Part shown: positions 35,601-47,600 of the stretch, piece by piece | How the letters are laid out: every line of letters starts with the position of its first letter | Position numbering within the stretch: the first letter of the stretch is position 1 | Assembly (NCBI GenBank): GCA_014843695.1 | Contig: CM026386.1 | Span: 14,544,106 to 14,608,105, forward strand | DNA from: Archivesica marissinica | Lineage: Eukaryota; Mollusca; Bivalvia; Venerida; Vesicomyidae | DNA length: 64,000 nucleotides | Direction: 5' to 3' | The notes under the pieces: model-generated | Databases searched by the model: none | Told to the model about the DNA's origin: nothing | What the model saw: only the letters and a program-made list of their open reading frames with translations | Position numbers and translations under genes: made by a program

Positions 35601-38600
35601 ATTCGCTGACCTTGAGGGCTAGTTCTTTCCACCATGCAGGGAGATTCATGTGGTATTCGCTGACATTGAGGGCTAGTTCCTTCCACCATGCAGGGAGATT
35701 CATGTGGTATTCGCTGACATTGACGGCTAGTTCCTTCCACCGTGCAGGGAGATTCATGTGGTATTCGCTGACATTGAGGGCTAGTTCCTTCCACCATACA
35801 GGGAGATTCCTGTGGTATTCGCTGACATTGAGGGCTAGTCCCTTCCACCATACAGGGATATGCCTGTGGTATTCGCTGACATTGAGGGCTAGTTCCTTTC
35901 ACCATACAGGGAGATTCGTGTGGTATTCGCTGACATTTAGGGCTAGTTCCTTCCACCATACATGGAGTTTCATGTGTTATTCGCTGACATTGAGGGCTAG
36001 TTCCTTCCACCATACAGGGAGGTTCCTGTGGTATTAGCTAACATTGAGGGCTAGTTCCTTCCACCATACAGGGAGATTCATGTGGTATTCGCTGACATTG
36101 AGGGCTAGTTCCTTCCACCATACAGGGAGATTCCTGAGGTATTCGCTGACATTGAGGGCTAATTCCTTCCACCATACAGGGAGATTCCTGTGGTATTCGC
36201 TGACATTGATGGCTAGTTCCTTCCACCATACAGGGAGATTCCTGTGGTATTCGCTGACATTGAGGGTTAGTTCCTTACACCATACAGGGAGATCCCTGTG
36301 ATAGTTCCTTCCACCATACAGGGAGTTCCATGTGGTAGTTCCATCCACCATACAAGGAGATGCATGTCGTATTCGCTGACATTGAGGGCCAGTTCCTTCC
36401 ACCATACAGGGAGATTCCTGTGGTGTTCGCTGACATTGAGGGCTAGTTCCTTCCACCATACAGGGAGATCCCTGTAGTATTCGCTGACATTGAGGGCTAG
36501 TTCCTTCCATCATACAGGGAGTTCCTGTGATAGTTCCTTCCATCATACAAGGAGGTTCCTGTGATTGTTCCTTCCACCATACATGGAGATTCCTGTGTTA
36601 GTTCCTTCGACCATACAGGGAGATACCTGTGATAGTTCCTTCCACCATACAGGGAGATCCATGTGGTAGTTACTTTCACCATACAGGGAGATTCCTGTGT
36701 TAGTTCCTTCGACCATACAGGGAGATTCCTGTGATAGTTCCTTCCATCATACAGGGAGATTCCTGTGATAGTACCTAACATCATACAGGGAGATTCCTGT
36801 GATAGTACCTAGCATCATACAGGGAGATTCCTGTGATAGTTCGTTCCACCATACAGGGAGGTTCCTGTGATCGTTCGTTCCACCATACAAGGGGATTTCC
36901 TGTGATAGTTCATTCCACCATACAGGGAGTTCCCTATGGTATTCGCTGACCTTGTGGGCTAGTTCTTTCCACCATGCAGGGAGATTCATGTGGTATTCGC
37001 TGACATTGAGGGCTAGTTCCTTCCACCATGCAGGGAGAATCATGTGGTATTCGCTGACATTGAAGGCTAGTTCCTTCCACGGTGCACGGAGATTCATGTG
37101 GTATTCGCTGACATTGAGGGCTAGTTCCTTCCACCATACAGGGAGATTCCTGTGGTATTCGCTGACATTGAGGGCTAGTCCCTTCCACCATACAGGGATA
37201 TGCCTGTGGTATTCGCTGACATTGAGGGCTAGTTCCTTCCACCATACAGGGAGGTTCCTGTGGTATTCGCTGACATTGAGGGCTAGTTCCTTTCACCATA
37301 CAGGGAGATTCATGTGGTATTCACTGACATTTAGGGCTAGTTCCTTCCACCATACAGGGAGGTTCCTGTGGTATTCGCTAACATTGAGGGCTAGTTCCTT
37401 CCACCATACAGGGAGATCCCTGTAGTATTCGCTGACATTGAGGGCTAGTTCCTTCCATCATACAGGGAGTTCCTGTGTTAGTTCCTTCGACCATACAGGG
37501 AGATCCCTGTGATAGTTCCTTCCACGATACAGGGAGATCCATGTGGTAGTTCCTTCCACCATACAGGGAGATTCCTGTGATAGTTCCTTCGACCATACAG
37601 GGAGATTCCTGTGATAGTTCCTTCCATCATACAGGGAGATTCCTGTGATAGTACCTAGCATCATACAGGGAGATTCCTGTGATAGATCCTTCCACCATAC
37701 ATGGTGTTTCCTGTGATAGTTCGTTCCACCATACAAGGGGATTTCCTGTGATAGTTCCTTCCACCATACAGGGAGTTCCCTATGGTATTCGCTGACCTTG
37801 AGGGCTAGTTCTTTCCACCATGCAGGGAGATTCATGTGGTATTCGCTGACATTGAGGGCTAGTTCCTTCCACCATGCAGGGAGATTCATGTGGTATTCGC
37901 TGACATTGACGGCTAGTTCCTTCCACCGTGCAGGGAGATTCATGTGGTATTCGCTGACATTGAGGGCTAGTTCCTTCCACCATACAGGGAGATTCCTGTG
38001 GTATTCGCTGACATTGAGGGCTAGTCCTTCCACCATACAGGGATATGCCAGTGGTATTCGCTGACATTGAGGGCTAGTTCCTTTCACCATACAGGGAGAT
38101 TCATGTGGTATTCGCTGACATTTAGGGCTAGTTCCTTCCACCATACATGGAGTTTCATGTGTTATTCGCTGACATTGAGGGCTAGTTCCTTCCACCATAC
38201 AGGGAGGTTCCTGTGGTATTCGCTAACATTGAGGGCTAGTTCCTTCCACCATACAGGGAGATTCATGTGGTATTCGCTGACATTGAGGGCTAGTTCCTTC
38301 CACCATACAGGGAGATTCCTGAGGTATTCGCTGACATTGAGGGCTAGTTCCTTCCACCATACAGGGAGATTCCTGTGGTATTCGCTGACATTGACGGCTA
38401 GTTCCTTCCACCATACAGGGAGATTCCTGTGGTATTCGCTGACATTGAGGGTTAGTTCCTTACACCATACAGGGAGATCCCTGTGATAGTTTCTTCCACC
38501 ATACAGGGAGTTCCATGTGGTAGTTCCATCCACCATACAAGGAGATGCATGTCGTATTCGCTGACATTGAGGGCTAGTTCCTTCCACCATACAGGGAGAT

Positions 38601-39634
38601 TCCTGTGGTGTTCGCTGACATTGAGGGCTAGCTCCTTCCACCATACAGGGAGATCCCTGTAGTATTCGCTGACATTGAGGGCTAGTTCCTTCCATCATAC
38701 AGGGAGTTCCTGTGATAGTTCCTTCCATCATACAAGGAGGTTCCTGTGATAGTTCCTTCCACCATACATGGAGATTCCTGTGTTAGTTCCTTCGACCATA
38801 CAGGGAGATACCTGTGATAGTTCCTTCCACCATACAGGGAGATCCATGTGGTAGTTACTTTCACCATACATGGAGATTCCTGTGTTAGTTCCTTCGACCA
38901 TACAGGGAGATTCCTGTGATAGTTCCTTCCATCATACAGGGAGATTCCTGTGATAGTACCTAGCATCATACAGGGAGATTCCTGTGATAGTTCCTTCCAC
39001 CATACAGGGAGATTCCTGTGATCTTTCGTTCCACCATACAGGGATATTCCTGTGATAGTTTGTTCTACCATACAGGGAGATTCCTGTGATAGTTCCTTCC
39101 ACCATACAGGGAGTTTCCCTATGGTATTCGCTGACCTTGAGGGCTAGTTCTTTCCACCATGCAGGGAGTTTCATGTGGTATTCGCTGACATTGAGGGCTA
39201 GTTCCTTCCACCATGCAGGGAGATTCATGTGGTATTCGCTGACATTGAGGGCGAGTTCCTTCCACCATGCAGAGAGATTCATGTGATAGTTCCTTCCGTC
39301 ATACAGGGAGATTCCTGTGATAGTTCCTTCCGTCATACAGGGAGATTCCTGTGATAGTACCTAGCATCATACAGGGAGATTCCTGTGATAGTTCCTTCCA
39401 CCATACAGGGAGATTCCTGTGATAGTTCGTTCCACCATACAGGGAGATTCCTGTGATAGTTCCTTCCACCATACAGGGAGTTCCCTATGGTATTCGCTGA
39501 CCTTGAGGGCTAATTCCTTCCACCATGCAGGGAGATTCATGTGGTATTCGCTGACATTGAGGGCTAGTTCCTTCCACCATACAGGGAGATTCCTGTGGTA
39601 TTCGCTGACATTGATGGCTAGTTCCTTCCACCAT

Positions 39635-42600
39635 ACAGGGAGATTCCTGTGGTATTCGCTGACATTGATGGCTAGTTCCTTCCACCATACAGGGAGATTC
39701 ATGTGGTATTCGCTGACATTGAGGGCGAGTTCCTTCCACCATGCAGAGAGATTCATGTGGTATTCGCTGACATTGAGGGCTAGTTCCTTCCACCATACAG
39801 GGAGATTCATGTGGTATTCGCTGACATTGAGGGCGAGTTCCTTCCACCATGCAGAGAGATTCATGTGGTATTCGCTGACATTGAGGGCTAGTTCCTTCCA
39901 CCATACAGGGAGATTCATGTGGTATTCGCTGACATTGAGGGCGAGTTCCTTCCACCATGCAGAGAGATTCATGTGGTATTCGCTGACATTGAGGGCTAGT
40001 TCCTTCCACCATACAGGGATATACCTGTGGTATTCGCTGACATTGAGGGCTAGTCCCTTCCACCATACAGGGAAATTCCTGTGGTATTCGCTGACATTGG
40101 GGGCTAGTTCCTTTCACCATACAGGGAGATTCATGTGGTATTCGCTGACATTGAGGGCTAGTTCCTTCCACCATACAGGGAGGTTCCTGTGGTATTCACT
40201 AACATTGAGGGTTAGTTCCGTCCACCATACAGGGAGATTCATGTGGTATTCGCTGACATTGAGGGCTAGTTCCTTCCACCATACAGGGAGATTCATGATG
40301 TATTCGCTGACATTGAGGGCTAGTTCCTTCCACCATACAGGGAGATTCCTGTGGTATTCGCTAATATTGAGGGCTAGTTCCTTCCACCATACAGGGAGAT
40401 TCCTGTGATAGTTCCTTCGACCATACAAGGAGATGCCTGTGGTATTCGCTGACATTGAGGGCTAGTTCCTTTCACCATACAGGGAGATTCATGTGGTATT
40501 AGCTGACATTGAGGGCTAGTTCATTCCACCATACAGGGAGATTCCTGTGGTATTCGCTAATATTGAGGGCTAGTTCCTTCCACCATACAGGGAGATTCAT
40601 GTGGTATTCGCTGGCATTGAGGGCTAGTTCCTTCCACCATACAGGGAGATTCATGTGGTATTCGCTGACATTGAGGGTTAGTTCCTTCCACCATACAGGG
40701 AGATTACTGTTGTATTCGCTGACATTGAGGGCTAGTTCCTTCCATCATGCAGGGAGATTCATGTGGTATTCGCTGACATTGAGGGCTAGTTCCTTCCACC
40801 ATACATGGAGATTCCTGTGGTATTCGCTGACATTGGGGGCTAGTTCCTTTCACCATACAGGGAGATTCCTGTGGTATTCGCTGACATTGAGGGATAGTTC
40901 TTTACACCATACAGGGAGATTCCTGTGATAGTTTCTTCGACCATACAAGGAGATGCCTGTCGTATTCGCTGACATTGAGGGCTAGTTCCTTCCACCATAC
41001 AGGGAGATCCCTGTGGTATTCGCTGACATTGAGGGCTAGTTCCTTCCACCATACAGGGAGATTCCTGTGATAGTTCCATTCATCATACAGGGAGATTCCT
41101 GTGATAGTTTCTTCCACCATACATGGAGATTCCTGTGTTAGTTCCTTCCACCATACAGGGAGATTCCTGTGATAGTTCCTTCCATCATACAGGGAGGTTC
41201 CTGTGATAGTACCTAGCATCATACAGGGAGATTCCTGTGATAATTCCTTCCACCATACAGGGAGATTCCTGTGATCGTTCGTTCCACCTTACAGGGATAT
41301 TCCTGTGATAGTTCGTTCCACCATAAAGGGAGATTCCTGTGATAGTTCCTTCCACCATACAGGGAGATTCCTGAGGTATTCGCTGACATTGAGGGCGAGT
41401 TCCATCCACCATGCAGAGAGATTCATGTGGTATTCGCTGACATTGAGGGCTAGTTCCTTCCACCATACAGGGAGATTCATGTGGTATTCGCTGACATTGA
41501 GGGCGAGTTCCTTCCACCATGCAGAGAGATTCATGTGGTATTCGCTGACATTGAGGGCTAGTTCCTTCCACCATACAGGGAGATTCATGTGGTATTCGCT
41601 GACATTGAGGGCGAGTTCCTTCCACCATGCAGAGAGATTCATGTGGTATTCGCTGACATTGAGGGCTAGTTCCTTCCACCATACAGGGATATACCTGTGG
41701 TATTCGCTGACATTGAGGGCTAGTCCCTTCCAACATACAGGGAAATGCCTGTGGTATTCGCTGACATTGGGGGCTAGTTCCTTTCACCATACAGGGAGAT
41801 TCATGTAGTGTTCGCTGACATTGAGGGCTAGTTCCTTCCACCATACAGGGAGGTTCCTGTGGTATTCACTAACATTGAGGGTTAGTTCCGTCCACCATAC
41901 AGGGAGATTCATGTGGTATTCGCTGACATTGAGGGCTAGTTCCTTCCACCATACAGGGAGATTCATGATGTATTCGCTGACATTGAGGGCTAGTTCCTTC
42001 CACCATACAGGGAGATTCCTGTGGTATTCGCTAATATTGAGGGCTAGTTCCTTCCACCATACAGGGAGATTCCTGTGATAGTTCCTTCGACCATACAAGG
42101 AGATGCCTGTGGTATTCGCTGACATTGAGGGCTAGTTCCTTTCACCATACAGGGAGATTCATGTGGTATTAGCTGACATTGAGGGCTAGTTGATTCCACC
42201 ATACAGGGAGATTCCTGTGGTATTCGCTAATATTGAGGGCTAGTTCCTTCCACCATACAGGGAGATTCATGTGGTATTCGCTGGCATTGAGGGCTAGTTC
42301 CTTCCACCATACAGGGAGATTCATGTGGTATTCGCTGACATTGAGGGTTAGTTCCTTCCACCATACAGGGAGATTACTGTTGTATTCGCTGACATTGAGG
42401 GCTAGTTCCTTCCATCATGCAGGGAGATTCATGTGGTATTCGCTGACATTGAGGGCTAGTTCCTTCCACCATACATGGAGATTCCTGTGGTATTCGCTGA
42501 CATTGGGGGCTAGTTCCTTTCACCATACAGGGAGATTCCTGTGGTATTCGCTGACATTGAGGGATAGTTCCTTACACCATACAGGGAGATTCCTGTGATA

Positions 42601-44644
42601 GTTTCTTCGACCATACAAGGAGATGCCTGTCGTATTCGCTGACATTGAGGGCTAGTTCCTTCCACCATACAGGGAGATCCCTGTGGTATTCGCTGACATT
42701 GAGGGCTAGTTCCTTCCACCATACAGGGAGATTCCTGTGATAGTTCCATTCATCATACAGGGAGATTCCTGTGATAGTTTCTTCCACCATACATGGAGTT
42801 TCCTGTGTTAGTTCCTTCCACCATACAGGGAGATTCCTGTGATAGTTCCTTCCATCATACAGGGAGGTTCCTGTGATAGTACCTAGCATCATACAGGGAG
42901 ATTCCTGTGATAATTCCTTCCACCATACAGGGAGATTCCTGTGATCGTTCGTTCAACCTTACAGGGATATTCCTGTGATAGTTCGTTCCACCATAAAGGG
43001 AGATTCCTGTGATAGTTCCTTCCACCATACAGGGAGATTCCTGAGGTATTCGCTGACATTGAGGGCGAGTTCCTTCCACCATGCAGAGAGATTCATGTGG
43101 TATTCGCTGACATTGAGGGCTAGTTCCTTCCACCATACAGGGAGATTCATGTGGTATTCGCTGACATTGAGGGCGAGTTCCTTCCACCATGCAGAGAGAT
43201 TCATGTGGTATTCGCTGACATTGAGGGCTAGTTCCTTCCACCATACAGGGAGATTCATGTGGTATTCGCTGACATTGAGGGCGAGTTCCTTCCACCATGC
43301 AGAGAGATTCATGTGGTATTCGCTGACATTGAGGGCTAGTTCCTTCCACCATACAGGGAGATTCATGTGGTATTCGCTGACATTGAGGGCGAGTTCCTTC
43401 CACCATGCAGAGAGATTCATGTGGTATTCGCTGACATTGAGGGCTAGTTCCTTCCACCATACAGGGAGATTCATGTGGTATTCGCTGACATTGAGGGCGA
43501 GTTCCTTCCACCATGCAGAGAGATTCATGTGGTATTCGCTGACATTGAGGGCTAGTTCCTTCCACCATACAGGGAGATTCATGTGGTATTCGCTGACATT
43601 GAGGGCTAGTTCCTTCCACCATACAGGGAGATTCATGAGGTATTCGCTGACATTGAGGGCTAGTTCCTTCCACCATACAGGGAGATTCCTGTGGTATTCG
43701 CTAATATTGAGGGCTAGTTCCTTCCACCATACAGGGAGATTCCTGTGATAGTTCCTTCGACCATACAAGGAGATGCCTGTGGTATTCGCTGACATTGAGG
43801 GCTAGTTCCTTTCACCATACAGGGAGATTCATGTGGTATTAGCTGACATTGAGGGCTAGTTCATTCCACCATACAGGGAGATTCCTGTGGTATTCGCTAA
43901 TATTGAGGGCTAGTTCCTTCCACCATACAGGGAGATTCATGTGGTATTCGCTGGCATTGAGGGCTAGTTCCTTCCACCATACAGGGAGATTCATGTGGTA
44001 TTCGCTGACATTGAGGGTTAGTTCCTTCCACCATACAGGGAGATTACTGTTGTATTCGCTGACATTGAGGGCTAGTTCCTTCCATCATGCAGGGAGATTC
44101 ATGTGGTATTCGCTGACATTGAGGGCTAGTTCCTTCCACCATACATGGAGATTCCTGTGGTATTCGCTGACATTGGGGGCTAGTTCCTTTCACCATACAG
44201 GGAGATTCCTGTGGTATTCGCTGACATTGAGGGTTAGTTCCTTACACCATACAGGGAGATTCCTGTGATAGTTTCTTCGACCATACAAGGAGATGCCTGT
44301 CGTATTCGCTGACATTGAGGGCTAGTTCCTTCCACCATACAGGGAGATCCCTGTGGTATTCGCTGACATTGAGGGCTAGTTCCTTCCACCATACAGGGAG
44401 ATTCCTGTGATAGTTCCATCCATCATACAGGGAGATTCCTGTGATAGTTTCTTCCACCATACATGGAGATTCCTGTGTTAGTTCCTTCCACCATACAGGG
44501 AGATTCCTGTGATAGTTCCTTCCATCATACAGGGAGGTTCCTGTGATAGTACCTAGCATCATACAGGGAGATTCCTGTGATAATTCCTTCCACCATACAG
44601 GGAGATTCCTGTGATCGTTCGTTCCACCTTACAGGGATATTCCT
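39635..44644. repeat. 1,670-bp higher-order repeats in array 2
   Basis: Landmarks at 41305, 42975 and 44645 are exactly 1,670 bp apart, and the subtype order between them is repeated with few differences (for example 40840-41079 matches 42510-42749). The copy to the left, 39635-41304, matches in its right half. Within these units, GGCGAG/CAGAGAG and GGCTAG/CAGGGAG subtypes alternate strictly, giving a 108-bp dimer. Confidence 0.8.
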
Positions 44645-47600
44645 GTGATAGTTCGTTCCACCATAAAGGGAGATTCCTGTGATAGTTCCTTCCACCATAC
44701 AGGGAGATTCCTGAGGTATTCGCTGACATTGAGGGCTAGTTCCTTTCACCATACAGGGATATGCCTGTGGTATTCGCTGACATTGAGGGCTAGTTCCTTT
44801 CACCATACAGGGAGGTTCCTGTGGTATTCGCTGACATTGAGGGCTAGTTCCTTCCACCATACAGGGAGATTCCTGAGGTATTCGCTGACATTGAGGGCTA
44901 GTTCCTTCCACCATACAGGGAGGTTCCTGAGGTATTCGCTGACATTGAGGGCTAGTTCCTTCCACCATACAGGGAGATTCCTGTGGTATTCGCTGACATT
45001 GAGGGTTAGTTCCTTACACCATACAGGGAGATCCCTGTGATAGTTCCTTCCACTATACAGGGAGTTCCATGTGGTAGTTCCTTCCACCATACAAGGAGAT
45101 GCCTGTCGTATTCGCTGACATTGAGGGCTAGTTCCTTCCACCATACAGGGAGATTCCTGTGATAGTTCCTTCCACCATTAAGGGAGATCCCTGTGGTAGT
45201 TCGTTCCACCATACAAGGAGATGCCTGTGATAGTACCTTGCATCATACAGGGAGATTCCTGTGATAGTTCCTTCCACTATACAGGGAGTTCCATGTGGTA
45301 GATCCTTCCACCATACAAGGAGATGCCTGTCGTATTCGCTGACATTGAGGGCTAGTTCCTTCCACCATACAGGGAGATTCCTGTGGTGTTCACTGCCATT
45401 GAGGGCTAGTTCGTTCCACCATACAGGGAGATTCCTGTGATAGTTCGTTCCACCATACAGGGAGATCCCTGTGATAGTACCTTGCATCATACAGGGAGAT
45501 TCCTGTGATAGTTCCTACCACCATACAGGGAGATTCCTGTGGTATTCGCTGACATTGAGGGTTAGTTCCTTCCACCATACAGTCCACCATACAGGGAGAT
45601 TCCTGTGATAGTTCATTGCATCATACAGGGAGATTCCTGTGATAGTTCCTTCCACCATACAGGGAGATTCCTGTGATCGTTCGATCCACCATACAGGGAT
45701 ATTCCTGTGATAGTTCGTTCCACCATACAGGGAGATTCCTGTGATAGTTCCTTCCACCATACAGGGAGTTCCCTATGGTATTCGCTGACCTTGTGGGCTA
45801 GTTCTTTCCACCATGCAGGGAGATTCATGTGGTATTCGCTGACATTGAGGGCTAGTTCCTTCCACCATGCAGGGGTATTCATGTGGTATTCGTTGACATT
45901 GATGGCGAGTTCCTTCCATCATGCAGAGAGTTTCATGTGGTATTCGCTGACCTTGTGGGCTAGTTCTTTCCACCATGCAGGGAGATTCATGTGGTATTCG
46001 CTGACATTGAGGGCTAGTTCCTTCCACCATGCAGGGGTATTCATGTGGTATTCGTTGACATTGATGGCGAGTTCCTTCCACCATACAGGGAGATTCCTGT
46101 GATCGTTCGATCCACCATACAGGGATATTCCTGTGATAGTTCCTTCGACCATACAGGGAGATACCTGTGATAGTTCCTTCCACCATACAGGGAGATCCAT
46201 GTGGTAGTTCCTTCCACCATACAGGGAGGTTCCTGTGATAGTTCCTTCGACCATACAGGGAGATTCCTGTGATAGTTCCTTCCATCATACAGGGAGATTC
46301 CTGTGATAGTACCTAGCATCATACAGGGAGATTCCTGTGATAGTTCCTTCCACCATGCATGGTGTTTCCTGTGATAGTTCGTTCCACCATACAAGGGGAT
46401 TTCCTGTGATAGTTCCTTCCACCATACAGGGAGTTCCCTATGGTATTCGCTGACCTTGAGGGCTAGTTCTTTCCACCATGCAGGGAGATTCATGTGGTAT
46501 TCGCTGACATTGAGGGCTAGTTCCTTCCACCATGCAGGGAGATTCATGTGGTATTCGCTGACATTGACGGCTAGTTCCTTCCACCGTGCAGGGAGATTCA
46601 TGTGGTATTCGCTGACATTGACGGCTAGTTCTTCCACCATACAGGGAGATCCTGTGGTATTCGCTGACATTGAGGGCTAGTTTCCCTCCACCATACAGGG
46701 ATATGCCTGTGGTATTCGCTGACATTGAGGGCTAGTTCCTTTCACCATACAGGGAGATCGTGTGGTATTCGCTGACATTTAGGGCTAGCCTTCCATCATA
46801 CATGGAGTTTCATGTGTTATTCGCTGACATTGAGGGCTAGTTCCTTCCACCATACAGGGAGTTTCCTGTGGTATTCGCTAACATTGAGGGCTAGTTCCTT
46901 CCACCATACAGGGAGATTCATGTGGTATTCGCTGACATTGAGGGCTAGTTCCTTCCACCATACAGGGAGATTCCTGAGGTATTCGCTGACATTGAGGGCT
47001 AATTCCTTCCACCATACAGGGAGATTCCTGTGGTATTCGCTGACATTGATGGCTAGTTCCTTCCACCATACAGGGAGATTCCTGTGGTATTCGCTGACAT
47101 TGAGGGTTAGTTCCTTACACCATACAGGGAGATCCCTGTGATAGTTCCTTCCACCATACAAGGAGTTCCATGTGGTAGTTCCATCCACCATACAAGGAGA
47201 TGCATGTCGTATTCGCTGACATTGAGGGCCAGTTCCTTCCACCATACAGGGAGATTCCTGTGGTGTTCGCTGACATTGAGGGCTAGTTCCTTCCACCATA
47301 CAGGGAGATCCCTGTAGTATTCGCTGACATTGAGGGCTAGTTCCTTCCATCATACAGGGAGTTCCTGTGATAGTTCCTTCCATCATACAAGGAGGTTCCT
47401 GTGATAGTTCCTTCCACCATACATGGAGATTCCTGTGTTAGTTCCTTCGACCATACAGGGAGATACCTGTGATAGTTCCTTCCACCATACAGGGAGATCC
47501 ATGTGGTAGTTACTTTCACCATACAGGGAGATTCCTGTGATAGTTCCTTCCACCATACAGGGAGATTCCTGTGATAGATCCTTCCACCATACAAGGAGAT

